Shown: in pieces, positions 19,245 to 28,712 of the stretch
How positions within the stretch are numbered: position 1 is the first letter of the stretch
Layout of the letters: each line of letters starts with the position of its first letter
NCBI RefSeq assembly: GCF_017255295.1
Contig: NZ_JAFKDE010000003.1
Location: forward strand, 372,001-436,000
Length of the DNA stretch: 64,000 nt
Direction: 5' to 3'
Source of the DNA: Nitratireductor aquimarinus
GTDB lineage: Bacteria; Pseudomonadota; Alphaproteobacteria; Rhizobiales; Rhizobiaceae
Program-made: the position numbers and the translations under genes
Notes under the pieces: model-generated
What the model saw: only the letters and a program-made list of their open reading frames with translations
Databases searched by the model: none
Told to the model about the DNA's origin: nothing

Positions 19245-19859
19245 ATGCCAGATCCCATCAGTTGGCAAGTAGCCTTGCCCTATCTCATTGCCGCGCTTGT
19301 CTTCGGATATCTGCTCGGCTCCATCCCGTTCGGCCTCATCATCACGCGGCTTGCGGGCAAGGGCGATGTGCGCAAGATCGGCTCAGGCAATATCGGCGCA
19401 ACCAATGTGCTGCGCACCGGCAGCAAGAAGCTCGCCGCCCTCACCCTTCTGGGCGATGCGCTCAAGGGCACGGTGGCAGTTCTCCTGGCCGGGCTCTACG
19501 GGCCTGATCAGGCGGTCGCAGCCGGGCTTGGCGCGTTTCTCGGCCACCTCTTTCCCGTCTGGCTCGGCTTTCGCGGCGGCAAGGGCGTGGCAACCTATCT
19601 CGGCGTGCTCGTCGCCATCGCCTGGCCCGGCGCGCTGATCTTCGCCGCAGTGTGGCTCTCCGTCGCCTTCCTCACCCGCTACTCTTCACTGTCGGCGCTT
19701 GTCGCCGCCGTCGCGGTGCCCATCGGGCTTTACCTGCTTGGATATGTGCAGGCGGCGGAACTGTTCGTTCTGATGAGCCTGATCGTCTTCATCAAGCACC
19801 GCGCAAACATTGCGCGCCTTCTATCCGGCACGGAAACGCGCATCGGGGGCAAGGGGTGA
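19245..19859 (+). CDS. plsY: Glycerol-3-phosphate acyltransferase PlsY
   Basis: Inner-membrane enzyme that acylates glycerol 3-phosphate from acyl-phosphate, the first step of phospholipid synthesis. The 204-residue chain shows [15 protein letters not shown], the signature [14 protein letters not shown] and the later [21 protein letters not shown], with several membrane segments. The stop overlaps the dprA GTG start by four bases (GTGA). Confidence 0.96.
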   Translation: MPDPISWQVALPYLIAALVFGYLLGSIPFGLIITRLAGKGDVRKIGSGNIGATNVLRTGSKKLAALTLLGDALKGTVAVLLAGLYGPDQAVAAGLGAFLGHLFPVWLGFRGGKGVATYLGVLVAIAWPGALIFAAVWLSVAFLTRYSSLSALVAAVAVPIGLYLLGYVQAAELFVLMSLIVFIKHRANIARLLSGTETRIGGKG

Positions 19860-20989
19860 ACGCGCCCCGGGGCGGTGTGCGGCTCAGTGACCGACAGCGC
19901 CTCGACTGGCTGCAGCTCCTGCGCAGCGAGAATGTCGGGCCGGCGACCTTTCGCCAGCTCGTCAATCATTTCGGCTCGGCCGCAACCGCCCTTGAGATGA
20001 TTCCCGAACTTGCGCAGCGCGGTGGCGCCAATCGGCGCATCGTGATCGCGACGCGCGAGGACGCCGAACGCGAAATGGAACAGGCCCGCCGTTTCGGCGC
20101 GCGCTTCGTCGCTGTGGGCGAGCCGGAATACCCGCCCCTGATGCGCCGCATGGACCAGCCCCCGCCGCTTCTCGCCATGAAAGGCGATCCCGCAATCGCC
20201 CAGCGCCCGACCATCGCCATGGTTGGCGCGCGCAATGCATCCATCACCGGCATCAAGATGGCCCAGCGCCTGGCCTCGGACCTTGGCAGCGCCGGCTTCA
20301 CGATTGCTTCGGGCCTCGCGCGCGGCATCGACGCTGCCGCCCATAAGGGCAGTCTGGAGACAGGCACCGTCGCCGCGCTGGCCGGCGGGCTCGACAAGCC
20401 CTATCCGCCCGAGAACGACAGGCTCTATGGAGAGATCGCCGAGCGCGGCGTGGTGATCAGCGAAATGCCGTTCGGCTGGACGCCCCGCGCGCGCGATTTC
20501 CCGCGCCGCAACCGCCTCGTTGCCGGCATTGCCTTCGGTCTCGTGGTGGTGGAAGCCGCCAAGCGGTCCGGTTCTCTCATCAGCGCCAGACTGGCAGGAG
20601 AGATGGGACGGCTGGTTTTCGCGGTGCCCGGTTCCCCCTTCGATCCAAGGGCGGGCGGCGCGAACGCGCTTTTGAAAGATGGCGCGATCCTCGTGACCGA
20701 GATGGATGACGTGGTGTCGCAAATTCTGCCGCTTCTGGACACGCCGCCCGTGAGAACGGAAAGCTTTGAAGAGCCGGAGCCCCTGATCTCCGCTCCGCCC
20801 CCAAGCGAAAGCGAGCGCGACCACATCGTCAACACGATGGGACCGACGCCCGTGCTTATCGATGATCTCATTCGCCATACCGGGCTACACCCGGCACAGG
20901 TCATGACCATATTGCTTGAACTTGATCTGGCGGGCCGGCTCGAACGGCACTCAGGAAGCGCGGTCTCGCTTGTTCCCACCGACATCTAG
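19856..20989 (+). CDS. dprA: DNA-processing protein DprA (Smf)
   Basis: Loads RecA on incoming single-stranded DNA during natural transformation. The 377-residue product contains an N-terminal SAM-like region, a Rossmann-like DprA core with [38 protein letters not shown] and [19 protein letters not shown], and a C-terminal winged-helix ([20 protein letters not shown]). The GTG at 19856 couples it to plsY. Its last 39 bases overlap the small gene on the opposite strand. Confidence 0.95.
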   Translation: MNAPRGGVRLSDRQRLDWLQLLRSENVGPATFRQLVNHFGSAATALEMIPELAQRGGANRRIVIATREDAEREMEQARRFGARFVAVGEPEYPPLMRRMDQPPPLLAMKGDPAIAQRPTIAMVGARNASITGIKMAQRLASDLGSAGFTIASGLARGIDAAAHKGSLETGTVAALAGGLDKPYPPENDRLYGEIAERGVVISEMPFGWTPRARDFPRRNRLVAGIAFGLVVVEAAKRSGSLISARLAGEMGRLVFAVPGSPFDPRAGGANALLKDGAILVTEMDDVVSQILPLLDTPPVRTESFEEPEPLISAPPPSESERDHIVNTMGPTPVLIDDLIRHTGLHPAQVMTILLELDLAGRLERHSGSAVSLVPTDI

Positions 20990-21199
20990 CTCAAGACGGC
21001 ATTCCCCGACCCCGCGACCTTGCCCGACCCGATGCGGTCGTTCGCCACGAATGATGTCGCTGGCCTCAAGATAGGCCATTTCGATCAGGTAGGCGAGCAT
21101 ATCGCACCGTTCGGAAAGCGCCATCGTCCGCAATTGCCCGAGCATCGCCTGAACGTAATCAAGCGTCTCGGTACGTCTCCTTCCATACTGTTCGCCCAT
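20951..21199 (-). CDS. Small conserved-looking hypothetical protein overlapping dprA
   Basis: An 82-residue soluble protein (MGEQYGRRRTETLDYVQAML, then a helical segment ending AYLEASDIIRGERP). The ATG at 21199 has an excellent AAGGGAG sequence nine bases upstream, which favours a real gene over a chance frame. The sequence is rich in predicted helix and resembles short hypothetical proteins I recall next to dprA in Rhizobiales. The final 39 bases are antisense to the end of dprA. Function unknown. Confidence 0.6.
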   Translation of the reverse strand: MGEQYGRRRTETLDYVQAMLGQLRTMALSERCDMLAYLIEMAYLEASDIIRGERPHRVGQGRGVGECRLELDVGGNKRDRAS

Positions 21200-21510
21200 T
21201 CGCCGACACTCCCTTCCAGCGCGCGGCACCCCTCTTCACAGCCCCGATGCTCCTGTTGTGCAGCCCCAGTGTTGCCTGTTTCCCCGGTACTTCTCCATTA
21301 AGGACCCAGATGGAGTATACATGCCGTTATAAACAAATAAACGATAAATTTACGATAAACGCACCGCCGTCCACAGCCCTTCGCCAGCGGACGAAATTCC
21401 CATTGGCCCTTGACCGCGGGGTAAAGCACGGCCATGTGACGGGGCTGGATTCGTTCAAAATGCGGGGCGCGGCGACAAAGCCGGAAGCCTGCGGGGAAAT
21501 CTGAAAGCTT
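21200..21510. promoter_or_regulatory. Gene-free stretch between the small gene and topA
   Basis: This 311-base gap separates two divergent genes and must hold both promoters. It contains an AT-rich island (about 21315-21360) in a GC-rich background, with ACGATAAA at 21341-21348 repeated at 21352-21359, 11 bases apart (one helical turn). No convincing coding frame, RNA gene or terminator is seen. Confidence 0.35.
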
Positions 21511-24132
21511 ATGGATCTCGTTATCGTCGAGTCGCCTGCCAAGGCGAAAACCATCAACAAATATCTGGGCTCGAACTATAAGGTTCTCGCCTCCTTCGGC
21601 CATGTGCGCGATCTGCCGGCCAAGGACGGGTCCGTTCGCCCGGACGAAGACTTCGCCATGTCGTGGAGTGTCGACAGCCCTTCCGCCAAACGCCTGAGTG
21701 ATATCACCAAGGCCGTGAAGGAGGCTGACACCCTTATCCTCGCCACTGACCCGGATCGCGAAGGTGAAGCGATTTCCTGGCATGTGCTTGAGGTTCTGAA
21801 ACAGAAGAAGGCGCTGAAGGACAAGCCGGTTCGCCGCGTCGTCTTCAACGCCATCACCAAGAAATCGGTTCTCGATGCGCTCGCCAATCCGCGCGACCTC
21901 GACACGCCGCTGGTGGATGCCTATCTCGCCCGCCGCGCACTCGATTATCTGGTAGGCTTCACCCTGTCGCCGGTTCTGTGGCGCAAGCTGCCGGGCGCAC
22001 GCTCGGCCGGCCGCGTTCAGTCCGTGGCGCTCAGGCTCGTCTGCGACCGCGAAGCCGAGATCGAGCGCTTCATCCGCGAAGACTACTGGCAGATCGCGGC
22101 AAAGCTCGCCACGCCCCGCCAGGAGAGCTTCGAGGCACGCCTGACGACGCTTGAAGGCAAGAAGCTCCAGAAGCTCGACATCAAGAGCCAGGAGCAGGCC
22201 GACGACATCAAGGCCATGCTGGAGGGCGCGACCTTCCGCACGCTGTCCGTCGAGGCCAAGCCGACGCGGCGCAACCCCGCACCGCCCTTCACCACCTCGA
22301 CCATGCAGCAGGCCGCCTCCTCGCGCCTCGGCTTCGGCGCATCGCGCACCATGCAGGTCGCGCAGCGCCTTTATGAGGGCATCGATATTGGCGGCGAGAC
22401 CGCCGGTCTCATCACCTATATGCGTACCGACGGCGTGCAGATGGCGCCCGAGGCGCTTGATCAGGCCCGCAAGGCGATCGGCGACAATTTCGGCGAGCGC
22501 TACCTGCCCGAGAAGCCGCGCTTCTATTCGGTCAAGGCCAAGAACGCCCAGGAAGCGCACGAAGCGATCCGCCCGACGGATTTCTCCCGCACGCCCGACC
22601 AGATGCGCCGCTATCTCGATCCGGATCAGGCCCGTCTCTACGAGATGATCTGGAAGCGCGCCATCGCCAGCCAGATGCAGCCGGCAGAGATCGAGCGCAC
22701 CACGGTCGAGATCCTTGCCGAGAACGCTGGCCGCAATGCGGGCCTGCGCGCCGTTGGCTCGGTGATCCGCTTTGAAGGCTTCCTTGCCGCCTATGCAATC
22801 GACAAGGACGAGAACGCCGACGACGAAGAGAGCCGCCGCCTGCCCGAGATCCGCGAGGGCGAGGAGCAGACCCGCGAGACCATCGACGTCACCAAGCACA
22901 CGACCGAGCCGCCGCCGCGCTATTCCGAAGCCTCGCTCATCAAGAAGATGGAAGAGCTCGGCATCGGCCGCCCGTCCACCTATGCCGCGACGCTGAAGAC
23001 GCTTGAGGATCGCGATTACGTGATCATCGAGAAGCGCCGGCTCATGCCGCAGGCCAAGGGCCGTCTCGTCACGGCGTTTCTGGAGAGCTTCTTCGAGCGC
23101 TACGTGGAATACGACTTCACGGCCAGCCTTGAAGAGAAGCTCGACAAGATCTCCGACGGCCAGCTCTCCTGGAAGGATGTGCTGCGCGATTTCTGGCAGG
23201 ACTTCTCCGGTCATGTGGACGAGATCAAGGAACTGCGCGTCACCAATGTTCTCGATGCGCTGAACGAGGAACTTGCTCCGCTCGCCTTCCCGGCAAAGGA
23301 AGACGGCACCGATCCACGCGCCTGCCCGCGCTGCGGCACCGGCCAGCTTTCGCTAAAACTTGGCCGGCACGGCGCATTCGTCGGCTGCTCCAACTATCCC
23401 GAATGCGGCTTCACCCGCCAGTTCGGCGAGGCTGGAAACGGCGAGAATGGCGAGAACGGCGTCGACGGCGACAAGGTGCTCGGCAAGGATCCGCAGACCG
23501 ACGAGGACATCACCCTGCGCTCGGGCCGTTTCGGCCCCTATGTGCAGCGTGGCGAAGGCAAGGAAGCCAAGCGCGCCGGTCTGCCCAAGGGCTGGTCTCC
23601 GGCCGACATGGATCTGGAAAAGGCGCTCTCGCTTCTCGCCCTGCCGCGCGAGGTGGGCGAGCATCCCGAAACCGGCAAGATGATCTCCGCCGGCATCGGT
23701 CGCTATGGCCCCTTCCTGCTTCATGATGGCGCTTACGCCAATCTGGAAAGCGTCGAGGATGTGTTCACCGTCGGCCTCAACCGCGCGGTGACCGTCATTG
23801 CCGAGAAGAAGGCCAAGGGCGGTCGCGGCCGCTCCACGCCATCGGCGCTCAAGGAGCTTGGCGATCATCCCGACGAGGGCGGCAAGATCACCGTGCGCGA
23901 CGGCCGTTATGGCCCCTATGTCAACCACGGCAAGATCAACGCCACGCTTCCCAAGGGCAAGGACCCGATGGAAGTGACGCTTGAGGAAGCCGTGGAGCTG
24001 ATCGCGGCAAAAGCGGCCAAGGGCGGAAAAAAGAAGCCGGCTGCCAAGAAAAAGCCTGCTGCGAAGAAGACAACGACGGCAAAGAAAACCACCGCGGCCA
24101 AAAAGAAGACCGCAGCCAAGAAAGAGGAATAA
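21511..24132 (+). CDS. topA: DNA topoisomerase I
   Basis: Relaxes negative supercoils by single-strand passage. The 873-residue product starts with the Toprim domain (MDLVIVESPAKAKTINKYLG and ATDPDREGEAISWH), followed by the type IA core with the active-site tyrosine in LITYMRTDGVQM. One intact C4 zinc finger (CPRCGTGQ then CSNYPECG) follows, then several Topo C-terminal repeats (GRFGPYVQ, GRYGPFLL, GRYGPYVN). It ends in a Lys/Ala/Pro-rich tail, common in alphaproteobacterial TopA. rnr starts four bases later. Confidence 0.97.
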   Translation: MDLVIVESPAKAKTINKYLGSNYKVLASFGHVRDLPAKDGSVRPDEDFAMSWSVDSPSAKRLSDITKAVKEADTLILATDPDREGEAISWHVLEVLKQKKALKDKPVRRVVFNAITKKSVLDALANPRDLDTPLVDAYLARRALDYLVGFTLSPVLWRKLPGARSAGRVQSVALRLVCDREAEIERFIREDYWQIAAKLATPRQESFEARLTTLEGKKLQKLDIKSQEQADDIKAMLEGATFRTLSVEAKPTRRNPAPPFTTSTMQQAASSRLGFGASRTMQVAQRLYEGIDIGGETAGLITYMRTDGVQMAPEALDQARKAIGDNFGERYLPEKPRFYSVKAKNAQEAHEAIRPTDFSRTPDQMRRYLDPDQARLYEMIWKRAIASQMQPAEIERTTVEILAENAGRNAGLRAVGSVIRFEGFLAAYAIDKDENADDEESRRLPEIREGEEQTRETIDVTKHTTEPPPRYSEASLIKKMEELGIGRPSTYAATLKTLEDRDYVIIEKRRLMPQAKGRLVTAFLESFFERYVEYDFTASLEEKLDKISDGQLSWKDVLRDFWQDFSGHVDEIKELRVTNVLDALNEELAPLAFPAKEDGTDPRACPRCGTGQLSLKLGRHGAFVGCSNYPECGFTRQFGEAGNGENGENGVDGDKVLGKDPQTDEDITLRSGRFGPYVQRGEGKEAKRAGLPKGWSPADMDLEKALSLLALPREVGEHPETGKMISAGIGRYGPFLLHDGAYANLESVEDVFTVGLNRAVTVIAEKKAKGGRGRSTPSALKELGDHPDEGGKITVRDGRYGPYVNHGKINATLPKGKDPMEVTLEEAVELIAAKAAKGGKKKPAAKKKPAAKKTTTAKKTTAAKKKTAAKKEE

Positions 24133-24136
24133 CGCC

Positions 24137-26479
24137 TTGGCGCGCAGCATCTCCGGCAAGTCCAGATCCAAGCCCCGTTCGGCAAAATCATCCGGCGCGA
24201 AAGGGGCATCTGGCGCAAAAGGGCCTTCCGATACGCGACTGCCCAGCCGCGACGAGGTGCTGCGCTTCATCACCGACAACCCAGACCGCACGGCGAAGCG
24301 CGACATTGCCAAGGCGTTCGGCCTCAAGGGCGGCGACCGCATCTGGCTGAAAGATATCCTGCGCGACCTGCAGGATGAGGGGCTTTTGAAGAAAACCCGC
24401 AAGCGCCTGCTGCGCCCCGGCGCGCTGCCGCATGTGGTGGTGCTCGACATCTTCTCGCGTGACGCATCGGGCGCATTGCTCGCGCGCCCCGCAGAGAAAG
24501 ACGATCAGGACGAGGGCGAAGGCCCCCTGCCCCTGGTCGAAATCCGCACCCAGAAGGGCGGCAAGGCCGCCGGCATTGGCGACCGCGTTCTGGCCCGCGT
24601 CTTTCCGACCGAAAGCAAGGATGGTCCGGCCTATACGGGCCGTGTCATGAAGGTCTTCGAGAAGCGCCGGCAGAATGTGCTCGGCGTCGTGCGCAAATCG
24701 AAGGATGGCGGCTTCCGCATCGAACCGGTGGAGCGCACGCAGCGCGAACTGGTGATCGACGCGGATTATCTTAACGATGCCCAGGACGGCGATCTGGTCG
24801 AGGTCGAACCGGTCTCCGGCGGGCGCTACGGCCCCTCGCGCGGCAAGGTCACCTCGGTCATCGGGTCGCTGTCGAGCGAAAAGGCGGTCTCCATGATCGC
24901 CATTCACGCCCATGAAATCCCCCATGTCTTCCCCGATAAGGTGATCGCGGAGGCGGAGGCCGCTGAACCGATCACGCTTTCGGGCCGTGAAGACTGGCGC
25001 GACCGCCTTTTGATCACCATCGACCCGGCTGACGCCAAAGACCATGACGACGCGGTCATGGCCGAGCCTGATCCGGACGAGAAGAACCGTGGCGGCTTCA
25101 TCGCCACCGTGGCCATTGCCGATGTCGCGCATTATGTGCGTCAGGGATCTGCGCTCGACCGCGAAGCGCTCAAGCGCGGCAATTCGGTCTATTTCCCCGA
25201 CCGGGTGGTGCCGATGCTGCCCGAGCGCATCTCAAACGATCTGTGCTCGCTCCGTGAAGGCGAAGCCCGCCCGGCCATGGCCGTGCGCATGCGCTTTACC
25301 GCGACGGGCCGCAAGATCGGCCATTCGTTCCACCGCGTCATCATGCGGTCTGCGGCAAAACTCTCCTACCAGCAGGCTCAGAGCGCCATAGACGGCAATC
25401 CCGACGACAAGACGGGTCCGCTTCTGGAAACGATCCTCCAGCCGCTGTGGGACGCCTATGGCGCGCTCAGGCGCGGCCGCGAGGAGCGCCAGCCGCTCGA
25501 ACTCGATCTGCCGGAGCGCAAGATCCTTCTGAAAGAAGATGGCACGGTCGACCGCGTTGTCGTGCCGCCGCGCCTCGATGCGCACAAGCTCATCGAAGAA
25601 TTCATGGTGCAGGCCAATGTGGCCGCTGCTGAAACGCTGGAAGCCAAGCGTCAGGCGCTTGTCTACCGCGTGCACGATGCGCCCTCGCTCGCCAAGCAGG
25701 AGGCGCTGCGCGAATTCCTGCAGAGCTTTGAGATTTCGCTGGCGCGCGGCGCACAGCTGAACCCCTCGCAGTTCAACGCCATTCTCTCCCGCGTGCGCAA
25801 CACCGAGCACGAACAGCTTGTCAACGAGGTGGTCCTGCGCTCCCAGAGTCAGGCCGTTTACGCGCCGGAAAATCTCGGCCATTTCGGTCTGAACCTGCGC
25901 CGCTACGCACACTTCACCTCGCCGATCCGTCGCTACGCTGACCTGATCGTTCACCGCGCACTGATCTCCGCACTCGGTCTGGGCGATGATGGCCTGAAGC
26001 CCGAGGAAGAGGCGCGGCTTGAAGAGACCGCCGCCCTGATTTCCGCCACCGAGCGCCGCGCCATGGCCGCCGAACGTGACACGGTCGACCGGCTGGTCGC
26101 CGAACACCTCTCCAGCCGTGTCGGCGAGGAATTCGACGCCCGCATCTCCGGTGTCGCCAAGGCCGGCCTCTTCGTTCAGCTGCCGGATTACGGCGCGGAC
26201 GGTTTCGTTCCCGTTTCCACTTTGGGCGACGAATACTATATCTATGACGAAGCGCGCCACGCCATGGTGGGCGAGCGCAGCGGCCGTGGCTTCCAGCTTG
26301 GCGATTCCGTCTCGGTTCGCCTCGTCGAAATCGCGCCGATGGCCGGCGCGATGCGCTTCGAGATGCTGAGCAAGCCCGACAAGCTTCCCGGCTCCATGAA
26401 ATCCTTCCACAAGGCCAAGGGCCGCCGTCGAAGCAGCCAGGGCAAAAGCCGCCGCGCCAGCCAGAGCAGGAGACGGTAA
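24137..26479 (+). CDS. rnr: Ribonuclease R
   Basis: 3'-5' exoribonuclease of the RNB family. The 780-residue product has an N-terminal winged-helix region, cold-shock-like segments, the RNB catalytic centre (TIDPADAKDHDDAV, with the metal-binding aspartates, and YAHFTSPIRRYADLIVHR) and a C-terminal S1 domain followed by a basic tail. It opens with TTG at 24137, with GAGGAAT upstream inside the end of topA. Its stop overlaps the next ATG (TAATG). Confidence 0.96.
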   Translation: MARSISGKSRSKPRSAKSSGAKGASGAKGPSDTRLPSRDEVLRFITDNPDRTAKRDIAKAFGLKGGDRIWLKDILRDLQDEGLLKKTRKRLLRPGALPHVVVLDIFSRDASGALLARPAEKDDQDEGEGPLPLVEIRTQKGGKAAGIGDRVLARVFPTESKDGPAYTGRVMKVFEKRRQNVLGVVRKSKDGGFRIEPVERTQRELVIDADYLNDAQDGDLVEVEPVSGGRYGPSRGKVTSVIGSLSSEKAVSMIAIHAHEIPHVFPDKVIAEAEAAEPITLSGREDWRDRLLITIDPADAKDHDDAVMAEPDPDEKNRGGFIATVAIADVAHYVRQGSALDREALKRGNSVYFPDRVVPMLPERISNDLCSLREGEARPAMAVRMRFTATGRKIGHSFHRVIMRSAAKLSYQQAQSAIDGNPDDKTGPLLETILQPLWDAYGALRRGREERQPLELDLPERKILLKEDGTVDRVVVPPRLDAHKLIEEFMVQANVAAAETLEAKRQALVYRVHDAPSLAKQEALREFLQSFEISLARGAQLNPSQFNAILSRVRNTEHEQLVNEVVLRSQSQAVYAPENLGHFGLNLRRYAHFTSPIRRYADLIVHRALISALGLGDDGLKPEEEARLEETAALISATERRAMAAERDTVDRLVAEHLSSRVGEEFDARISGVAKAGLFVQLPDYGADGFVPVSTLGDEYYIYDEARHAMVGERSGRGFQLGDSVSVRLVEIAPMAGAMRFEMLSKPDKLPGSMKSFHKAKGRRRSSQGKSRRASQSRRR

Positions 26480-26940
26480 TGGAACAGAAGGTTTACGGCG
26501 GCGCAGCAGCCGGGCAGAAGCCGACACGCCCGCTTGGCGAGGCGATGAAGCGCGGTTTTCTGGGGCGCTGCCCCAATTGCGGCCGTGGCAAGCTGTTCCG
26601 CACCTATCTCAAGACCGCCGACGAATGCTCCGAGTGCGGCGAGGCCTTCCATCATCACCGCGCCGACGATCTGCCTGCCTATCTGGTGATCTTCGTCGTT
26701 GGCCATATCGTGGTCGGCGCGTTCATGGGACTGGAAGCCGTGACCGACTGGGCCGGCTGGGTTCATCTGGCCATCTGGGTGCCGCTCACGATCATCATGT
26801 CGCTGCTCCTCATCGAACCGATGAAGGGCGCAGTTGTCGGGCTGCAATGGGCCTATTACATGCACGGTTTCGGTGGCGAGGAAGATATCATCGAAACCCA
26901 CCCGGAGCTTGATGCTTCCGCCTCAGACGAGATGCGCTGA
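26479..26940 (+). CDS. DUF983 family zinc-finger membrane protein
   Basis: A 153-residue protein with two CxxC pairs (LGRCPNCGRGKLF and ADECSECGEAF), forming a zinc ribbon, followed by two membrane segments (YLVIFVVGHIVVGAFMG and IWVPLTIIMSLLLIE). This is the DUF983 layout, seen next to rnr in many Rhizobiales. The function is unknown. AGGAG precedes the ATG inside the end of rnr, so the gene is translationally coupled. Confidence 0.9.
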   Translation: MEQKVYGGAAAGQKPTRPLGEAMKRGFLGRCPNCGRGKLFRTYLKTADECSECGEAFHHHRADDLPAYLVIFVVGHIVVGAFMGLEAVTDWAGWVHLAIWVPLTIIMSLLLIEPMKGAVVGLQWAYYMHGFGGEEDIIETHPELDASASDEMR

Positions 26941-26986
26941 CGCCGCATCGATGCGGCACAGCGATGCGAGCTTTCAGGAGACAGCG

Positions 26987-27748
26987 ATGAGTGATCGGCC
27001 AAACCGTATGGACGGTCTCGACAAGGCGGCGGTGGACCGCGCCGAGGCAAAGGACTTTTCGCTTGGCGGAAAGCCGATGCGCCCGCGCGACGCGGCAACG
27101 CTCATCCTGCTCGACCGCAGCGGCGATCAGGTGCGCGTTCTGATGGGTCGCCGCCACCACAAACACGCTTTCATGCCCGGCCGCTTCGTCTTTCCCGGTG
27201 GACGCACGGACCCCGCCGACAGCCGCATTCCCGTCGCCTCCGGTCTCCACCCGGATGAAGAGCGTCGTCTCATCGGCACCGGATCGCGCGCCACGGCCGC
27301 GCGCGCCCGCGCCGTCGCCATGTCCGCAATCCGCGAAACCTATGAGGAAGCAGGGCTTCTGATCGGTGAAAAGGGTGCGTTTTCGACTGCTGCAAAGGAC
27401 TGGCAGGGCTTTGTCGAGCACGGCGTCTGCCCGTCGCTTTCGGGCCTTCGCTACATTGCCCGCGCCGTGACGCCGCCGCGCCGCGTGCGCCGCTTCGACA
27501 CACGCTTTCTCGCCGCCTGGCGCGATGACGTGGCCGTCGAACTGCCCGATGGCGGGCCGACCCACGAACTGGAAGAGCTGGTCTGGCTTCCCATTCCTGA
27601 AGCCAAGGAAACCGAGGTTCCGCTGATCACCTGCACGATCCTCGATGATCTAGAGGCGCGTCTCAAGGTCGATCCCGACCTTGCCCCCGGCGCACCCGTT
27701 CCTTTCTACGCAATGCGCCGCAACCGCTTCGAGCGGACGCTTATCTAG
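26987..27748 (+). CDS. NUDIX hydrolase
   Basis: A 253-residue hydrolase of nucleoside-diphosphate-linked substrates. The Nudix box is split by an insert: PGGRTDPADS lies well before AIRETYEEAGLLIGE, which carries the REXXEE core (RETYEEAG). This insert-containing form is common among larger alphaproteobacterial members. The ATG at 26987 has AGGAG six bases upstream. The TAG stop codon (27746-27748) lies inside a dispersed repeat. Confidence 0.88.
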   Translation: MSDRPNRMDGLDKAAVDRAEAKDFSLGGKPMRPRDAATLILLDRSGDQVRVLMGRRHHKHAFMPGRFVFPGGRTDPADSRIPVASGLHPDEERRLIGTGSRATAARARAVAMSAIRETYEEAGLLIGEKGAFSTAAKDWQGFVEHGVCPSLSGLRYIARAVTPPRRVRRFDTRFLAAWRDDVAVELPDGGPTHELEELVWLPIPEAKETEVPLITCTILDDLEARLKVDPDLAPGAPVPFYAMRRNRFERTLI

Positions 27749-27780
27749 AGCAATTCCAGGAAAAGCGGAAACGCTCTAGA
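27744..27780 (+). repeat. Dispersed TCTAGA repeat with hairpin, likely terminator
   Basis: TCTAGAGC at 27744-27751 and GCTCTAGA at 27773-27780 are perfect 8-bp inverted arms around 21 bases, and GAATTTTTCT follows on the plus strand. This gives a terminator-like structure at the end of the topA-rnr-DUF983-NUDIX block. The left part matches the element at 12622-12670 in 27 of 29 bases. The NUDIX stop codon is within the left arm. Confidence 0.6.
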
Positions 27781-27798
27781 GAATTTTTCTGAGCGGAA

Positions 27799-28620
27799 TC
27801 AGATCAGGCTCCAGCCGAAGCGGGCCGCAACGATGATCATGAAGATGCCGAACGCCGTTTCGAGCTTTCGCTTGTCGAGCGCATGGGCGATCCGCACACC
27901 GAGCGGCGCAACCAGAAGCGTGATCGGGATGATCAGGAACACCGCAATCCAGTTCACATAGCCGGTCGAGGCGACCGGCAGAAGCGGTTCGCCCCACCCG
28001 GCCCACACATAGCCAAACAGGCCCGGTATTGAGATCAGAACGCCGACGCCGGATGACGTCGCTACAGCCTGGTGCATGGGACGGTTGAACAGCGTCATGA
28101 AGGTGTTGTTCAGAACGCCGCCGCCAATGCCCATCAGCGTCGACAGGAAGCCGATCAGAACACCGACCATCGAGCGCACGGGATTGCCCGGAAGCTCCGT
28201 GCCGAGCCGCCAGCTCTCGCGGTTCAAAAGCAGCCGCACACCGACAAGAAGCGCGATCACCGCAAAGATGGCGCGCAGGCCGCCGCTCGACACATAGGCC
28301 GCAACGAGCGAGGCAAGCACCACGCCCACCGGCACCGCGATGACGAAACTCTTCAGGAGGTCCATATCCACCGCTCCGCGCAGATAATGCGCGCGGAACG
28401 AGCGCAGCGAGGTGGGCACGATGATGGCCAGCGAGGTGCCGACGGAAAGATGCATGCGCACCGCCTCGTCCACACCGACCAGCCCGAAGACCTGATAGAA
28501 CACCGGCACGAGGATCGCCCCGCCGCCAATGCCAAACAGCCCGGCCAGAACGCCCGCCACGACGCCCGCAGCCGCAAGGGCAGCGGCAAACATGGCGATC
28601 TCGCCAATCGGTAGGTTCAT
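27799..28620 (-). CDS. TauE/SafE-family anion (sulfite/organosulfonate) exporter
   Basis: A 273-residue protein with about eight membrane segments. The family signature appears twice: GLFGIGGGAILVPVFYQ in the N-terminal half and LMGIGGGVLNNTFM in the second. TauE/SafE proteins move sulfite, sulfoacetate or similar anions. No sulfonate catabolic genes are nearby, so the substrate is open. It lies 92 bases after dusA on the same strand. Confidence 0.9.
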   Translation of the reverse strand: MNLPIGEIAMFAAALAAAGVVAGVLAGLFGIGGGAILVPVFYQVFGLVGVDEAVRMHLSVGTSLAIIVPTSLRSFRAHYLRGAVDMDLLKSFVIAVPVGVVLASLVAAYVSSGGLRAIFAVIALLVGVRLLLNRESWRLGTELPGNPVRSMVGVLIGFLSTLMGIGGGVLNNTFMTLFNRPMHQAVATSSGVGVLISIPGLFGYVWAGWGEPLLPVASTGYVNWIAVFLIIPITLLVAPLGVRIAHALDKRKLETAFGIFMIIVAARFGWSLI

Positions 28621-28712
28621 GTCAGTTTCCTCTCCCGCCCCGGTTCGGCCGATCCGCTCGGCTGAAACACCCCATGGCTTGTTGCAGATTATGCGTGATG
28701 ATTGAACGCGCC

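Noticed and set aside
21298-23214. Open frame of 638 codons on the minus strand opposite topA
   Set aside because: It is antisense to a clear topA, its sequence is low-complexity (Leu/Arg/Gly/His rich) with no domain, and such long shadow frames are expected at this GC content.
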